This document shows, piece after piece, positions 1 to 8,773 of a stretch of 12,025 bases of DNA. Position numbers and translations under genes: made by a program. Origin of the DNA: Coemansia sp. RSA 1804 (taxonomy: Eukaryota > Kickxellomycota > Kickxellomycetes > Kickxellales > Kickxellaceae); NCBI GenBank assembly GCA_027578815.1, contig JANBTH010000731.1:1-12025 (forward strand). The letters are read 5' to 3'. Below the pieces are notes generated by a model. It did no database searches, was not told the DNA's origin, and was given only the letters and a program-made list of their open reading frames with translations. Positions within the stretch are counted from its first letter, which is position 1. Each line of letters starts with the position of its first letter.

Positions 1-76
1 AAGAAAAATGAAGCGACAACAGATGTTCAGAATGGCGGAAACCTAATGTACCCGTCTCCATCCCTAGGTTTTGGGG

Positions 77-94
77 ACTTGTCATATGACAAGT
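77..94. promoter_or_regulatory. Perfect 18-bp palindrome with E-box core upstream of LTN1
   Basis: ACTTGTCATATGACAAGT reads identically on both strands with no spacer. Its centre, CATATG, fits the CANNTG E-box bound by basic helix-loop-helix dimers. It lies about 210 bases upstream of the LTN1 start codon in otherwise non-coding sequence, so a binding site for a symmetric dimer is a reasonable reading. The palindrome is seen directly; its role and any bound factor are inference. Confidence 0.4.
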
Positions 95-140
95 GCTGGA
101 TGCGCAAAGAAAAAAGGCTAAAGCGTGAAAAAAGTAAGGA

Positions 141-262
141 ATTTCTCATTGTCTTCATTTTTCTTTCTTTCTCCAAACGTCTTTAATTTGTGGTCTTTTC
201 CTTTTATCTTTTTCCTTTCTTTGCTCTTCTCGTTCGTGCAATTCTATTTTATTTCTACCATT
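141..262 (+). promoter_or_regulatory. Pyrimidine-rich promoter/leader of LTN1
   Basis: This stretch is dominated by runs of C and T on the + strand, ending about 45 bases before the LTN1 start codon. CT-rich tracts just upstream of the transcription start or in the leader are common in fungal promoters. No clear TATA box can be assigned, and the exact transcription start cannot be placed from sequence alone. Confidence 0.35.
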
Positions 263-305
263 TAAATATTGGAGCAATAGAAACCAGGCCCTCTGGAAGT
301 GTAAA

Positions 306-3300
306 ATGTCAGGAAAGCAGCCTCGAGTAAAAGGGAATCTCAAGCCGACAAGTAGCAGGTAAAGTAGATAGTCTGCCTTCAAACTGCGGACCGCAGCATC
401 TTTTTTTGCATACTTGAAAACTTGCCAATGAAAGGGAAAAATTTTATCTTTAGGAAATATTCTAAATTGAAACTACCTCTCTCTCTATCTATCTCTTTTT
501 GTTCTAGCCGTGCGGCCGAACTGCTTCAGGGGGACACAAACGCAATAAACGCATTCAAAGCTAACCCAGCACTAGCGTTCAGCCAGTTGTCGCGTAGCAT
601 ACCAGCAGGAAACACAAAGAACAGCAGAACCTTAAGACAGCAGCAGACGCCAGAAGGAGACGACACCCATGGGTTGCAATCCGCGCCAGGGAGCGGGGAG
701 TCGACGCCCACCAGTGGCACCGGCGGAGTGGGGTTTGATCAAATCGACGCGCACTTGGCAGCACAGCTTAAACGGCTAGGCAAGCAGGACTCAAAGACCA
801 AAATGCGGGCGCTAAGCGAAATCCAAGCGTACGTAGAGGCAACGACGTCGTGGGAGGACGGGCTGCAACCACTCCTCCTTGCGTGGCCACCGCTGTTTGG
901 TCGGCACGTATTCGATACCGATAGACGTGTTCGTGCCGCGGTAACCGCAATTCATGCGGCGTTGGTTGTCAAGTGCGGCAAGCGGCTGGCTTCTCAGCTC
1001 AAGATGTTGATTGGACCGTGGACCGCTGCCTTTTTTGATGTGCATCGCGAGACTGCTAGAAACGCCCGTCTTGCGTTTGATGCGGTGTTTCCCGAGTCTA
1101 AGCGCACCGAGGTTTACTCGTACTGTGTGGCGGAGCTCGTTCAGTATGCGACTGACTGTATTGTGGAACAGACACCCGAATCGCTGAGTGATCCGCGGTT
1201 TGCCGACGCCGAGGAGATGCGCGCGAAACACGAGCATGTCGTGGGTGCGGCCTTTGGTATCCTGGCCCTGGTAGTCGAGGAAGTGCCTGCCGCTAAACTG
1301 CGCGATCGGAGCACTGACTTTGATGCTCTCTTCAGCGAAACCAATAACAGCAATCAGCAGCAACCTGCGCTGAGGTTTGTCAGCAGCCCATCGTCGTTTG
1401 TCCGCCGCAGTGTATACAGACTGATCCGGACGATCATGATCAAACAACCAGGGCTTGTGCAGAACTCGTACCGGCCGCTATCACGGGCTCTGTTGTCCAA
1501 ATGTTTTTCCGACAACGACCCGAATGCTCATCGCGATATGTGGGACGCCGTCCTGATGCTGACGAAAAGCTATCCTCAGGCATGGGCGGATTCTGCTACC
1601 ACTTCTGCTAATGCGGAGAAAAAGGGTTCCTCCTCTTCAAAGGATAGCCGAAAAGGGTCGCTTGTTGACAAGTTGTTTGAGTTTCTGCGGTTGCGATGCC
1701 GCTTGTCGCCAACTGTGTCGTATCCCTCGATTCTAGCGCTCCTGGCCAACTTGCCGGCAGAGGTGCTGGACGAGCCCTCGTTCCAGCCATCGTTCCACAA
1801 GGCGCTCTGGCAGGGCGTGACGGGACAGGCTCAATCAAATGACAACGCATTATTGTCGCTGGAACCAGTAGCTGATGAAATCAACAGCAATGCAAATGTG
1901 TTTTCTCGGTCATCGTACCAGGAGAGCGTTGCGCTTGTCACCACCATCAGTGAGTGCTTTTCGTTCCTGTGGACGCGAAAACTGAAGGAATCGAGTGATC
2001 CAGACACATGTGCGATGGTGGGAAAGGAGGTTGCGAAGGAAGTTGACAGACTGTGGCACTTTTACTTGCAGTATCCGCAATTTGCTCAGGAAATGGCCGT
2101 CCCCATCGTCAAACTGTACAAGAAGATTGAGCTTCTTGCAGAAAAGTACGATGCACCGATGCTTGAGCGTGTGTGGGCCCAGGCTAGTTGGTTTGCGTTA
2201 AAACGACTCTCTGGCGACAGCATCTACCCGATCGTTTATCTGGTTGCCCAGATAGCGCACTTGGATCCAAAAACACATAAGGAGTTATGCGGACATGCGA
2301 ACAAGCTGCTTGTTGCGTTCTGCCAGCTTGGGGCACAATCGCAGGACACGCAGACGGCGCAGAGTCTGATTCATGTTTTGGCGCAGTTGGCTCCAGAGAT
2401 TATGTTCCAGGACCAATTTGCGTCCAAGCTGGAGGCGCGACTCAAGAGCACCGGTTCCGCAGAAGACTCGGTGGCCCTCGTGTTATCCAGGGCACAGCAT
2501 ATGGCTAAAAGCAGTGGATCGGTTGCGGAGGCCGTCAGTGTGGTTAACAAGTTTATTGCGGAGTCAATTAGCAAGGCTGACGCTGATGGAGCAGGCAATG
2601 GGTATAGCGCGGTGGCGACACTTCTTGCAGCGTTGCCAAACTCAACAGTTGCAAAGGACTCAAACTGGACGCAATTGGCACAGCTGAAGGCGCTTGATAT
2701 TGCATTGACTCGCTACCGCCCAGTTGTCCCAGACGCCGACAATGTCTCTGAACTAGTGGGACGCGGAGAAAATGAAAATGACAAACAGCCCGTATCGAAA
2801 ACGGTGGTTGATTTCACACGGATGGCGTGTCAGGCATTGTTGATGTACTTTTCAGGCACCGGAATTATTAGCGTGGCAGCAGTCGATGGGGCGTTTTCGT
2901 GGATGGAGCAAGTATTTGCGTTGGTATATGGCTCAAAATGGAGCGAAAGGCACGAAGACGATGGTAATGGCAATGGTGATAGCACTGAAGAGATACAGGG
3001 CAAATGGTTAGATGCAACACGCGAGGTTCTGACTTCATGGACTGTTCTGGCGCGGGATCCGGCAGCTGGGCCGCGGTTTGTGCGGTACTGGTTGCAGCGG
3101 TCTGGAAGTATCGACGATTCGGCATTGGGTCTTCTGTTTGATACTGCAATATCCTTGGGCGACAAAAGCACAGCGGCGACTGGCATCCAGGCTAAACTGC
3201 ATGCACAAGTGCAGCAAGCATGGGCGGCCACGGAAGCGCAGCTTGAACGCCTGCGCTTAGGCCATGAGCTTGCGGCAGCACTCGGTGAATCGATTACCCG

Positions 3301-6265
3301 TAGCGTCGACGACCTCGATAGCCGCAAGGATCCGAAACATTTGGCGCGTTTGGCAAGCGCCGTGTACACGCGTATCTGTCCGCAGGACAACGCCAGTGCA
3401 TTGCGGTTGCTTGTTTCCGGATGGCTCCTGGATATCGACAAGTGGCATGCGACACTTAGGGCCGATTCGGAAATACGTCCGAGTAGTGCAGTTTCGGACA
3501 TGGCGGTGTATTTGGCGGCCACAGCCAATGCGTGTGGGTCGGGGTTGCGGCAGGCGGTTGAGGACTATGCGGCGCCCAGTCATGCAAAGTCGTTTCACAC
3601 ATTGGCACACTGGATGGCAACCACGCCGGCTGTGGAAAGAGCAGGGCTGCTGGTTGAAGAAGCTAACAATGGCGGCCGAGCAAGACGGTTTGATGCGTTT
3701 GGGCTTTCTCGGTTTGCTCGGCGGGCGGTGTTTTCCATCGGGTACTTGAAGAGCATTGGCGGTCTACTACCAGTTTTCGAGATGGATAACGACGTATCGC
3801 CTACGCTACTGGCGGAACTGGTGCTGAATCTGACGATGGCGTATGTACTTTTGCGAGAGTCGCTGCTTCTTGCTGCCAACTACAGCGGAGCAACAGAGAC
3901 TTCGTTGGAGGGTGGAGATGTTGCAGTGCATGCACTTGGGTACTCAGGCCCCAGTATCGTCCGCATTGATGGCGAGGACTCTGCAGCACTTGCACGCGCC
4001 AGCGAAGCAGCAGACGCAATCCAGGAATGCGTATCTACGTTGCTTGAGGAATATGTGGTTGGCGATTCGTTGTCTGCGGCAGATAGAGGGAAAGAGGATG
4101 TAAAGAGGCTCCACGATCCGAGTCACTGGCTAGCAGTGCTGATGGACTATGCAACAAGCTCTTCAAAGACAGACGCGCATGGAGAGAAAGAGACTCTCTG
4201 GGAGCTGGTTGCGCGCGAATGCGTGGGCCGGTGTCGCAGGACGCCAGCGTCGCCGTGGCCGCTTGTTCTCGGTGCGCTGGCGCAGTGGTGTCACTGGGCG
4301 AGCCCTTTGGCAGCAGGCGATCTGGAAGCCGTGGTTGGTGGGCCGCTTTCACGCAGACTAAGCCAGACCGCCGAGGACCCTGCGGAGCTTGTGGTACTTA
4401 CCGCCATTGTTCGGGCGGTCTCGTTACGCCAACAGGGGGGCTCACAGTCGCCGGGCATGCAGAGTGCGCTACTGGATCTTGCCGGGCGACTTAGTCGCGC
4501 AGTAGGTCAACAGGACAGCCTGGGCGCGGATCTCGTGCGCTTAGTTGCGCAGCTGGAGCTGGCGGCGGAGCTGCTTCCCATTGACAGTGCGTCGCTGGAC
4601 GCCGGTGCATCGACGCCAAAGATGTTTCAAGTAGTTCTTGCAGCCGGCAGAATTGCCAGCGGCCGTGAGACAGATGGCACAGCGATGACGATGGCGAGCA
4701 AAGTTGCGGTGGCATTGGCGACACTTGCGGTTATCGAGCGGCTCACGCAGTGCGTGAAATCAATTGGCGATGAGGACGCGGTTGCGCTCGGCAGACTGTG
4801 TCTGGAGTGGTGCTCACTGGATATCAGCGACGCAACGCAGCAACTGCGCACAACATCGGCGGCAACAGCGGCGGCGGCAGCAGACGCAGTGCTAGTGGCA
4901 GGCGCGCGGACTGTGTGTGGACTGGCGCAGATGGCGGAGTGTATGGGTGATGAAAGCAACCGGGCGATTGGACCGACGATGCGGCAGCTGGCCACAGAGC
5001 TCGTTGCGCGCTGCGTGCTGTCTGAGCGTCCGGTGGCCGATGGTGCGCGCGCTGTAGCGCAGCTGGTGCGTTTGGGCTTCTGCGATGCACCGCCTGCCGT
5101 TGATGCGCTGTATCCGGTGCTTGCCAGTGCATCGCCGCGGCTTGCAGTCGAGCTTGTGCAACTCGTGCTTGCAGCCACCGATCTTGGCGCTCATGTAGGC
5201 CCGCACATCGATGCGGTTGTGCGGCTGGTGCGCGCGTCATCCAAGGCGCTGGCGGATCTTGCGGTTCGAGCCGATGAGCTGCCCGATGCCGTCCGTTCCG
5301 ACGAATATGTGCGCAACGCTGCTGTGCGCCAGCTTGCTGCAATGGTCTTGCTAGTGCGCGGTGCCGAGGCGCTGGCGGCAACCGACGTACAGCGCTTTGA
5401 CGAGCTGGCGGAGCTTGTTGGCAGCAGCCAGGCGCTGGATGTGGCGATGCCGTGGGTGTGCGCTTTACTTGGTCTGCATGGAGACGATGCTGGTGGTGGT
5501 TGGACATCGATTCCGCGCCTGTATGATACGGCTATCGACATTGACTGGGACTCTCTGGCCGAGGAGTTGGTGCGCAACCCGGACCACGCGCATGCGCTGG
5601 AGATCGTTGCTTGCTACGTGATGCACCGCGCTGCCTGGGCGCTACCAGCCACGCTGCGGTCCTGGTGGGCTGGATTACCACAGAGTGCGCGCGCTACAAG
5701 CGTTGCTGTCGAGCGGTTTGTGACGCGCCATGTCAGCCCGATCGTTATGTCGCGCGAAGTTGAGCGCATCCGGCGGCAGACGGGCGAAGAACAGCAACAG
5801 AACGGTGTTGGAATGCTGGCGCAGACGCTGGAGGAGTACGATGACGCAGCGGTGCGTGTCGGCGCCGCACAAGCAACACTCCTGTATACAGTGGACGATA
5901 ACACGCTGGAGATGGCTGTGCGTCTGCCGCCGTCGTATCCGCTGGCGCCGCCCACCGTGGAGTCGGTTAAGCGCGTGGCTGTGAGCGAGAAGCGGTGGCG
6001 CGCCTGGCTGGTGGCCACACAGGCGTTGCTTGCGCGCAATCGTCACATTGATGCTGCGTGCTCGCAATTGGTTGGCAACGTCGGTGCGCATTTCGCTGGT
6101 GTTGAGGACTGTGCTATCTGCTACTCTGCTGTCGGGACTATTGACAACTCGTTGCCGTCCAAGCAGTGCCGCACCTGCAAGAACAAGTTCCATCGCATGT
6201 GCCTGTTCAAGTGGTTCAATACCAGCAGCCAGAGCACCTGTCCGCTGTGTCGCAACCTGTTCTGA
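306..6265 (+). CDS. LTN1: Listerin E3 ubiquitin-protein ligase (two exons: 306-358 and 508-6265)
   Basis: Listerin (Ltn1/Rkr1) is the RING E3 ligase of ribosome-associated quality control. It binds the 60S subunit with Rqc2/NEMF and ubiquitinates stalled nascent chains for Cdc48 and the proteasome. The spliced product is 1936 residues, longer than the human (about 1770) and yeast (about 1560) proteins as I recall them. Seen in order: a basic N-terminus leading into the conserved RAAELL motif (about residues 19-24); the listerin N-terminal HEAT region with KQDSKTKMRAL and DRRVR segments; a very long helical HEAT/ARM-like array; an RWD-like region (about 1770-1880) with a YPLAPP motif; and a C-terminal C4HC3 RING with Cys1886, Cys1889, Cys1905, Cys1908, His1913, Cys1916, Cys1929 and Cys1932. 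All eight zinc ligands are present and the RING ends four residues before the stop, as in the family. The ATG at 306 has A at -3. Starting at 428 instead would lose the conserved N-terminus. Small Q-, S- and A-rich insertions are present. The family call is near certain; the first exon is strongly supported by protein similarity but not by transcript data. Confidence 0.95.
359..507 (+). other. LTN1: Spliceosomal intron 1 of LTN1 (149 nt)
   Basis: The donor is AG|GTAAAG at 359 and the acceptor is TTTTTGTTCTAG ending at 507, preceded by a CT-rich tract (about 475-505). Splicing joins a two-base overhang AG to C508, giving Ser, and runs directly into the RAAELL motif in the frame of the long exon. 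Exon 1 (306-358) encodes a short basic peptide, MSGKQPRVKGNLKPTSS, which resembles the known listerin N-terminus (GK...KGNL.PS) immediately before GRAAELL. A weak branch-point candidate is CTAAA at 462-466. A second acceptor-like site, TTTTATCTTTAG ending at 453, would be in frame and add 18 residues. The 507 site gives the better match to the family. Confidence 0.85.
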
Positions 6266-6490
6266 TACCGCTGTTCTTTGCTGTTTGTTTTGTTTGGTTT
6301 ATTGTAAATGAGCGATTTTTGTCAACAGTTTTATTCATCTTGGGTATGGAAGTATGTGTCAACATATGCATGCATTTTGCATTTTGCATTTGCTGATGAT
6401 CATCTTCTATATGCAGGGCTAGAGAGCCAAGAAAAAGAGATGGGATTGAGGGAGATCTGCGGGTTATCGCGTGTCGCTGATTCTCTTCTT

Positions 6491-6510
6491 TTTCCTTTGG
6501 CCAAAGGAAA
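6491..6510. repeat. Perfect 20-bp palindrome, intergenic
   Basis: TTTCCTTTGGCCAAAGGAAA is its own reverse complement. Three further flanking pairs (6488-6490 with 6511-6513) fit with one T/G mismatch, which would be a wobble pair in RNA. In a + strand transcript it could fold as a stem with a UGGCCA loop; in DNA it could be a symmetric protein site. It lies about 225 bases after the LTN1 stop and 310 before the HbrB start, so it may belong to either gene. The structure is seen directly; the function is unknown. Confidence 0.6.
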
Positions 6511-6573
6511 GAGTGCGAACCAACGAGCTAAAAGTTCGTCGTCACGCGCAGATAGGCAGATTTCCTCCAGCTC

Positions 6574-6579
6574 AATAAA
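6574..6579 (+). terminator. Candidate polyadenylation signal AATAAA
   Basis: This is the canonical AATAAA hexamer, about 310 bases after the LTN1 stop. It is a plausible 3'-end signal for LTN1 but lies rather far away, and fungal polyadenylation signals are often degenerate, so a closer non-canonical site is also possible. Confidence 0.25.
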
Positions 6580-6822
6580 AGCTGTGGGAACTAGCAACAA
6601 TGCGCATTTTTCTTCCGGCGCACAAACTATCTTTCTTTCTTGCTTTCAACAAGAACTGGTTTTTCTTATTTATTTATGTAATTTATTGCCACATTTAGAC
6701 AACTTTTTCTTCACTTTCGCCCTAGTTTGTTTGTTTTCTGGAGAGCAGCAAATTTCCTTTTCTCATTTGCAGCAATCCTACGGTAGAGCCGAGGAACATT
6801 GTTGCAACTATACGGGAGGCCG

Positions 6823-8052
6823 ATGGAGGACAGCTTCGACGCAATACAGTCGCCAACGCGCACTTGGACCCAGCATCAAGCGCCCGCCCAACAGCTCCAT
6901 CACCGCCAGCATTCAAACGCGTCAGGACTAGGCAGCCCACGAGCGCCGCTGCAGCCAGGCACACCATACTCAGCACGACGTACCCTGACATTGGCAGTGT
7001 CGCCATCGCCACAAATGGCGACAATCACTGCGCCTAGCAACCCGAGTACTCCGACTATGCCGGCAATGGGGCTGCAGCTGGCGCAGAGCTCGCTGCTTGC
7101 GCTGGAGGCACGCAGCGGGGCGCGCGACAATGGCCAGAATGCCCACAGTCACGGCCACTACCATCAACACAGCCAATACTATCAACAGCGGCCAAAGCAG
7201 CCACAGATGCAGCACCTGCGGCTGGACATTGCGTCCGAGGACAAGTGGCGACGTCTGGGCGCGCGCGTGCTCCCGGTGTTTAATGGCGACGGAGTGGTTG
7301 GCACAGTGGAGGAGAACGCTGAGATTGTGCGTGGTTGTCTGAGGAGCGAGGCCGATGCTGCGTGGCCCGAGGTGCATTCGGTTCTGCGTGTGGGTATGGC
7401 GTCGCTAGTGCGCAGTCTTTATGCGCATCTGGGAATGGCTCCGACCTTTGAGCCCCCGACTCCTCCAGCCAGCGCCCCTGTTGTTTCGTCTAGTGGCAAC
7501 CTTGGAGAACGGTTTATGATGAATGGGCGTCTGGCCGGCTCCATGCCATTGGCTGCCGTTCTGTCTATCAACGGCATTGCGGCGCACGACCATCTGTCTC
7601 CCAATGCGCTGGTTGGTGCGCTGGCCGCCGTATGGGCCACTATGTTCTCCCACGCACTGCCGTACCTTGAAGGCGTGTTTCTCCCTATGGCTCAGTTTGC
7701 TTCAACGTCTATATCCGCTACCTCCTCCACCCCAAGAACCCCTACTATTTCCACTACAACTACCACACCTATTACGACTCGCCCACCGCCCGCTGCTGGA
7801 ACAACCATGCGCCACGTAGCGTTGGTGCATTTTAGAGACGCTATAGCCGCGCCTCTTCTTGGAAAGCTGGACGAGGCCGTCGTGCTAGCCAGGACACAGG
7901 GCGCCGGAGGTTGTCTGGGCGACCCCTGGGCCTACTACCAAAACCTATCCGCCATCCTGCACATGCTTACCGTGCTTGTGATGCTTGCTCCGGGAGAACG
8001 TGGCCATTTGTACGATACTGCTAGAGCCCTTTCGCTTGCTCTACAAGCCTAG
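6823..8052 (+). CDS. BIT61: HbrB-domain protein, TORC2 subunit (Bit61 / PRR5-Protor family)
   Basis: HbrB-family proteins (Bit61 and Bit2 in yeasts, PRR5/Protor in animals) are accessory subunits of TOR complex 2, acting at the plasma membrane in AGC-kinase signalling, actin polarity and, in filamentous fungi, hyphal growth. The 409-residue product begins with about 130 residues of low-complexity sequence rich in Q, H, P, S and T. The HbrB domain follows: VLPVFNG with a downstream VEEN segment (about 149-170), LPYLEGVFLP (about 279-288), RHVALVHFRD plus a following PLL (about 330-344), and a hydrophobic C-terminal helix (ILHMLTVLVML). These blocks and their order match my memory of the family. 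A Ser/Thr/Pro-rich insert of about 36 residues (293-328) separates the FLP and FRD blocks. The ATG at 6823 is the first ATG in frame after a TAG at 6784-6786; its context is weak (C at -3, G at +4). An intron in the 5' UTR cannot be excluded, since a good acceptor-like TTTGCAG lies just upstream. It is on the same strand as its neighbours but independent of them. Confidence 0.85.
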   Translation: MEDSFDAIQSPTRTWTQHQAPAQQLHHRQHSNASGLGSPRAPLQPGTPYSARRTLTLAVSPSPQMATITAPSNPSTPTMPAMGLQLAQSSLLALEARSGARDNGQNAHSHGHYHQHSQYYQQRPKQPQMQHLRLDIASEDKWRRLGARVLPVFNGDGVVGTVEENAEIVRGCLRSEADAAWPEVHSVLRVGMASLVRSLYAHLGMAPTFEPPTPPASAPVVSSSGNLGERFMMNGRLAGSMPLAAVLSINGIAAHDHLSPNALVGALAAVWATMFSHALPYLEGVFLPMAQFASTSISATSSTPRTPTISTTTTTPITTRPPPAAGTTMRHVALVHFRDAIAAPLLGKLDEAVVLARTQGAGGCLGDPWAYYQNLSAILHMLTVLVMLAPGERGHLYDTARALSLALQA

Positions 8053-8773
8053 AGAGATAAATAACTTACAATTTGGTTTTTTTTTCATCCATAAAATTTT
8101 CTTTTCTTTTTTGTATAATTCCGAAATACACGCCCCTCCCCCCTTTTTTGTTTTATTTTATTGCTACCAACTACTGGCAGACATAGTGTCTAATATACTT
8201 GTTTTTATTGAAAAAATGTCTTGAGGCTTGTCAATATTTAAATGTATACTTGGCACATCTGTCTAAAATATATTATAGACTGGTTGACCTTGCTATGAAC
8301 AATGCAAAGCCAGAAAAGGAGGTCTTTAAAACACAAACCCTCATAAACTGTCAATATAATCAGTCCTTCCATATAATGGCATGCAAAATGGATAAAATTA
8401 GCTATTTTGTACGTCTTTATATCTTGTTCTGGTGTTCTTTGCAAGCTGTTTCTGGTTTTATGTATTTCTTTCTGATTTCTTTTTAATTTATTGTCTGTTT
8501 GTCCATCCATCAGTTTAATATTTCCACATGGCACCATTATATTTTGCCTTTCTATTAATTAATTGGAAATGTACAGTCTCAATTATCTGCATGCTTGAAT
8601 TGTTCTTTATTAGTTCTCTGTTTTTGTGGCTTTAGCATAAATTGAGTGTGCTTTTTTCATACACCGGCCCTTGTAAATCTTTATTGCCTTTTTGTTCTTC
8701 ATTTTTCAATATTTTCACAATTATATTCTAACAATCTTTTTATCTGCTCTATTACAATTTTTTGGTTTTAAGA
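8053..8773. other. AT-rich intergenic spacer, no supported gene
   Basis: This 721-base stretch between the HbrB stop and the transporter start is markedly AT-rich, with many T runs. It contains a C-rich patch at about 8131-8146 (CCCCT elements, which in yeasts can be stress-response sites), an imperfect 20-bp palindrome at 8261-8280, and a pyrimidine-rich run just before the transporter ATG (about 8690-8765). Short open frames at 7985-8224 and 8199-8486 show no recognisable protein features and I do not call them genes. The region should hold the 3' end of the HbrB transcript and the promoter of the transporter. Confidence 0.6.
8261..8280. repeat. Imperfect 20-bp palindrome
   Basis: GTCTAAAATATATTATAGAC is palindromic except for one mismatched pair (A/A at 8266 and 8275). 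The GTCTA/TAGAC arms flank AATATATT. It lies about 500 bases upstream of the transporter start. In AT-rich DNA such symmetry can arise by chance, so it is recorded only as a possible site. Confidence 0.3.

Larger units (their letters stand above)
6266..6822. other. Intergenic region between LTN1 and the HbrB gene
   Basis: This 557-base stretch should contain the LTN1 3' UTR and the promoter and leader of the next gene. It holds a near-consensus Pumilio-type element (TGTAAATG, 6303-6310) about 40 bases after the LTN1 stop, a 7-base tandem repeat of the CATTTTG type around 6371-6385, a perfect 20-bp palindrome at 6491-6510, and an AATAAA at 6574-6579. T-rich sequence at about 6600-6770 leads up to the HbrB gene. 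A 207-codon open frame (6308-6931) crosses it; I do not regard that as a supported gene. Confidence 0.6.

Noticed and set aside
8..186. Two short upstream open frames, 8-46 and 46-186, overlapping as TAATG
   Set aside because: They are 12 and 46 residues with no recognisable features, and it is unknown whether they lie in the LTN1 leader. The overlap is probably chance.
422..507. Start of the long LTN1 open frame at 422 (TTG) or 428 (ATG)
   Set aside because: The residues encoded here (a lysine- and serine-rich run) are translated intron sequence. The conserved listerin N-terminus is in the upstream exon.
812..1447. Long antisense open frames inside LTN1 (211 aa here, others at 2830-3528 and 4824-5507)
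   Set aside because: They are shadows produced by the GC-rich codon use of LTN1, with Arg/Ala/His-rich translations and no domain signatures.
6765..6822. TTTGCAG at about 6765-6771 as an acceptor giving the HbrB protein a longer N-terminus
   Set aside because: The HbrB frame has a TAG at 6784-6786 just downstream, so such an intron could only lie in the 5' UTR. No donor can be assigned with confidence.
8199..8486. 95-codon open frame in the spacer before the transporter, considered as an extra 5' exon
   Set aside because: The transporter ATG at 8774 already gives a full TMD0-like start. The frame has no ABCC features and lies in AT-rich sequence.
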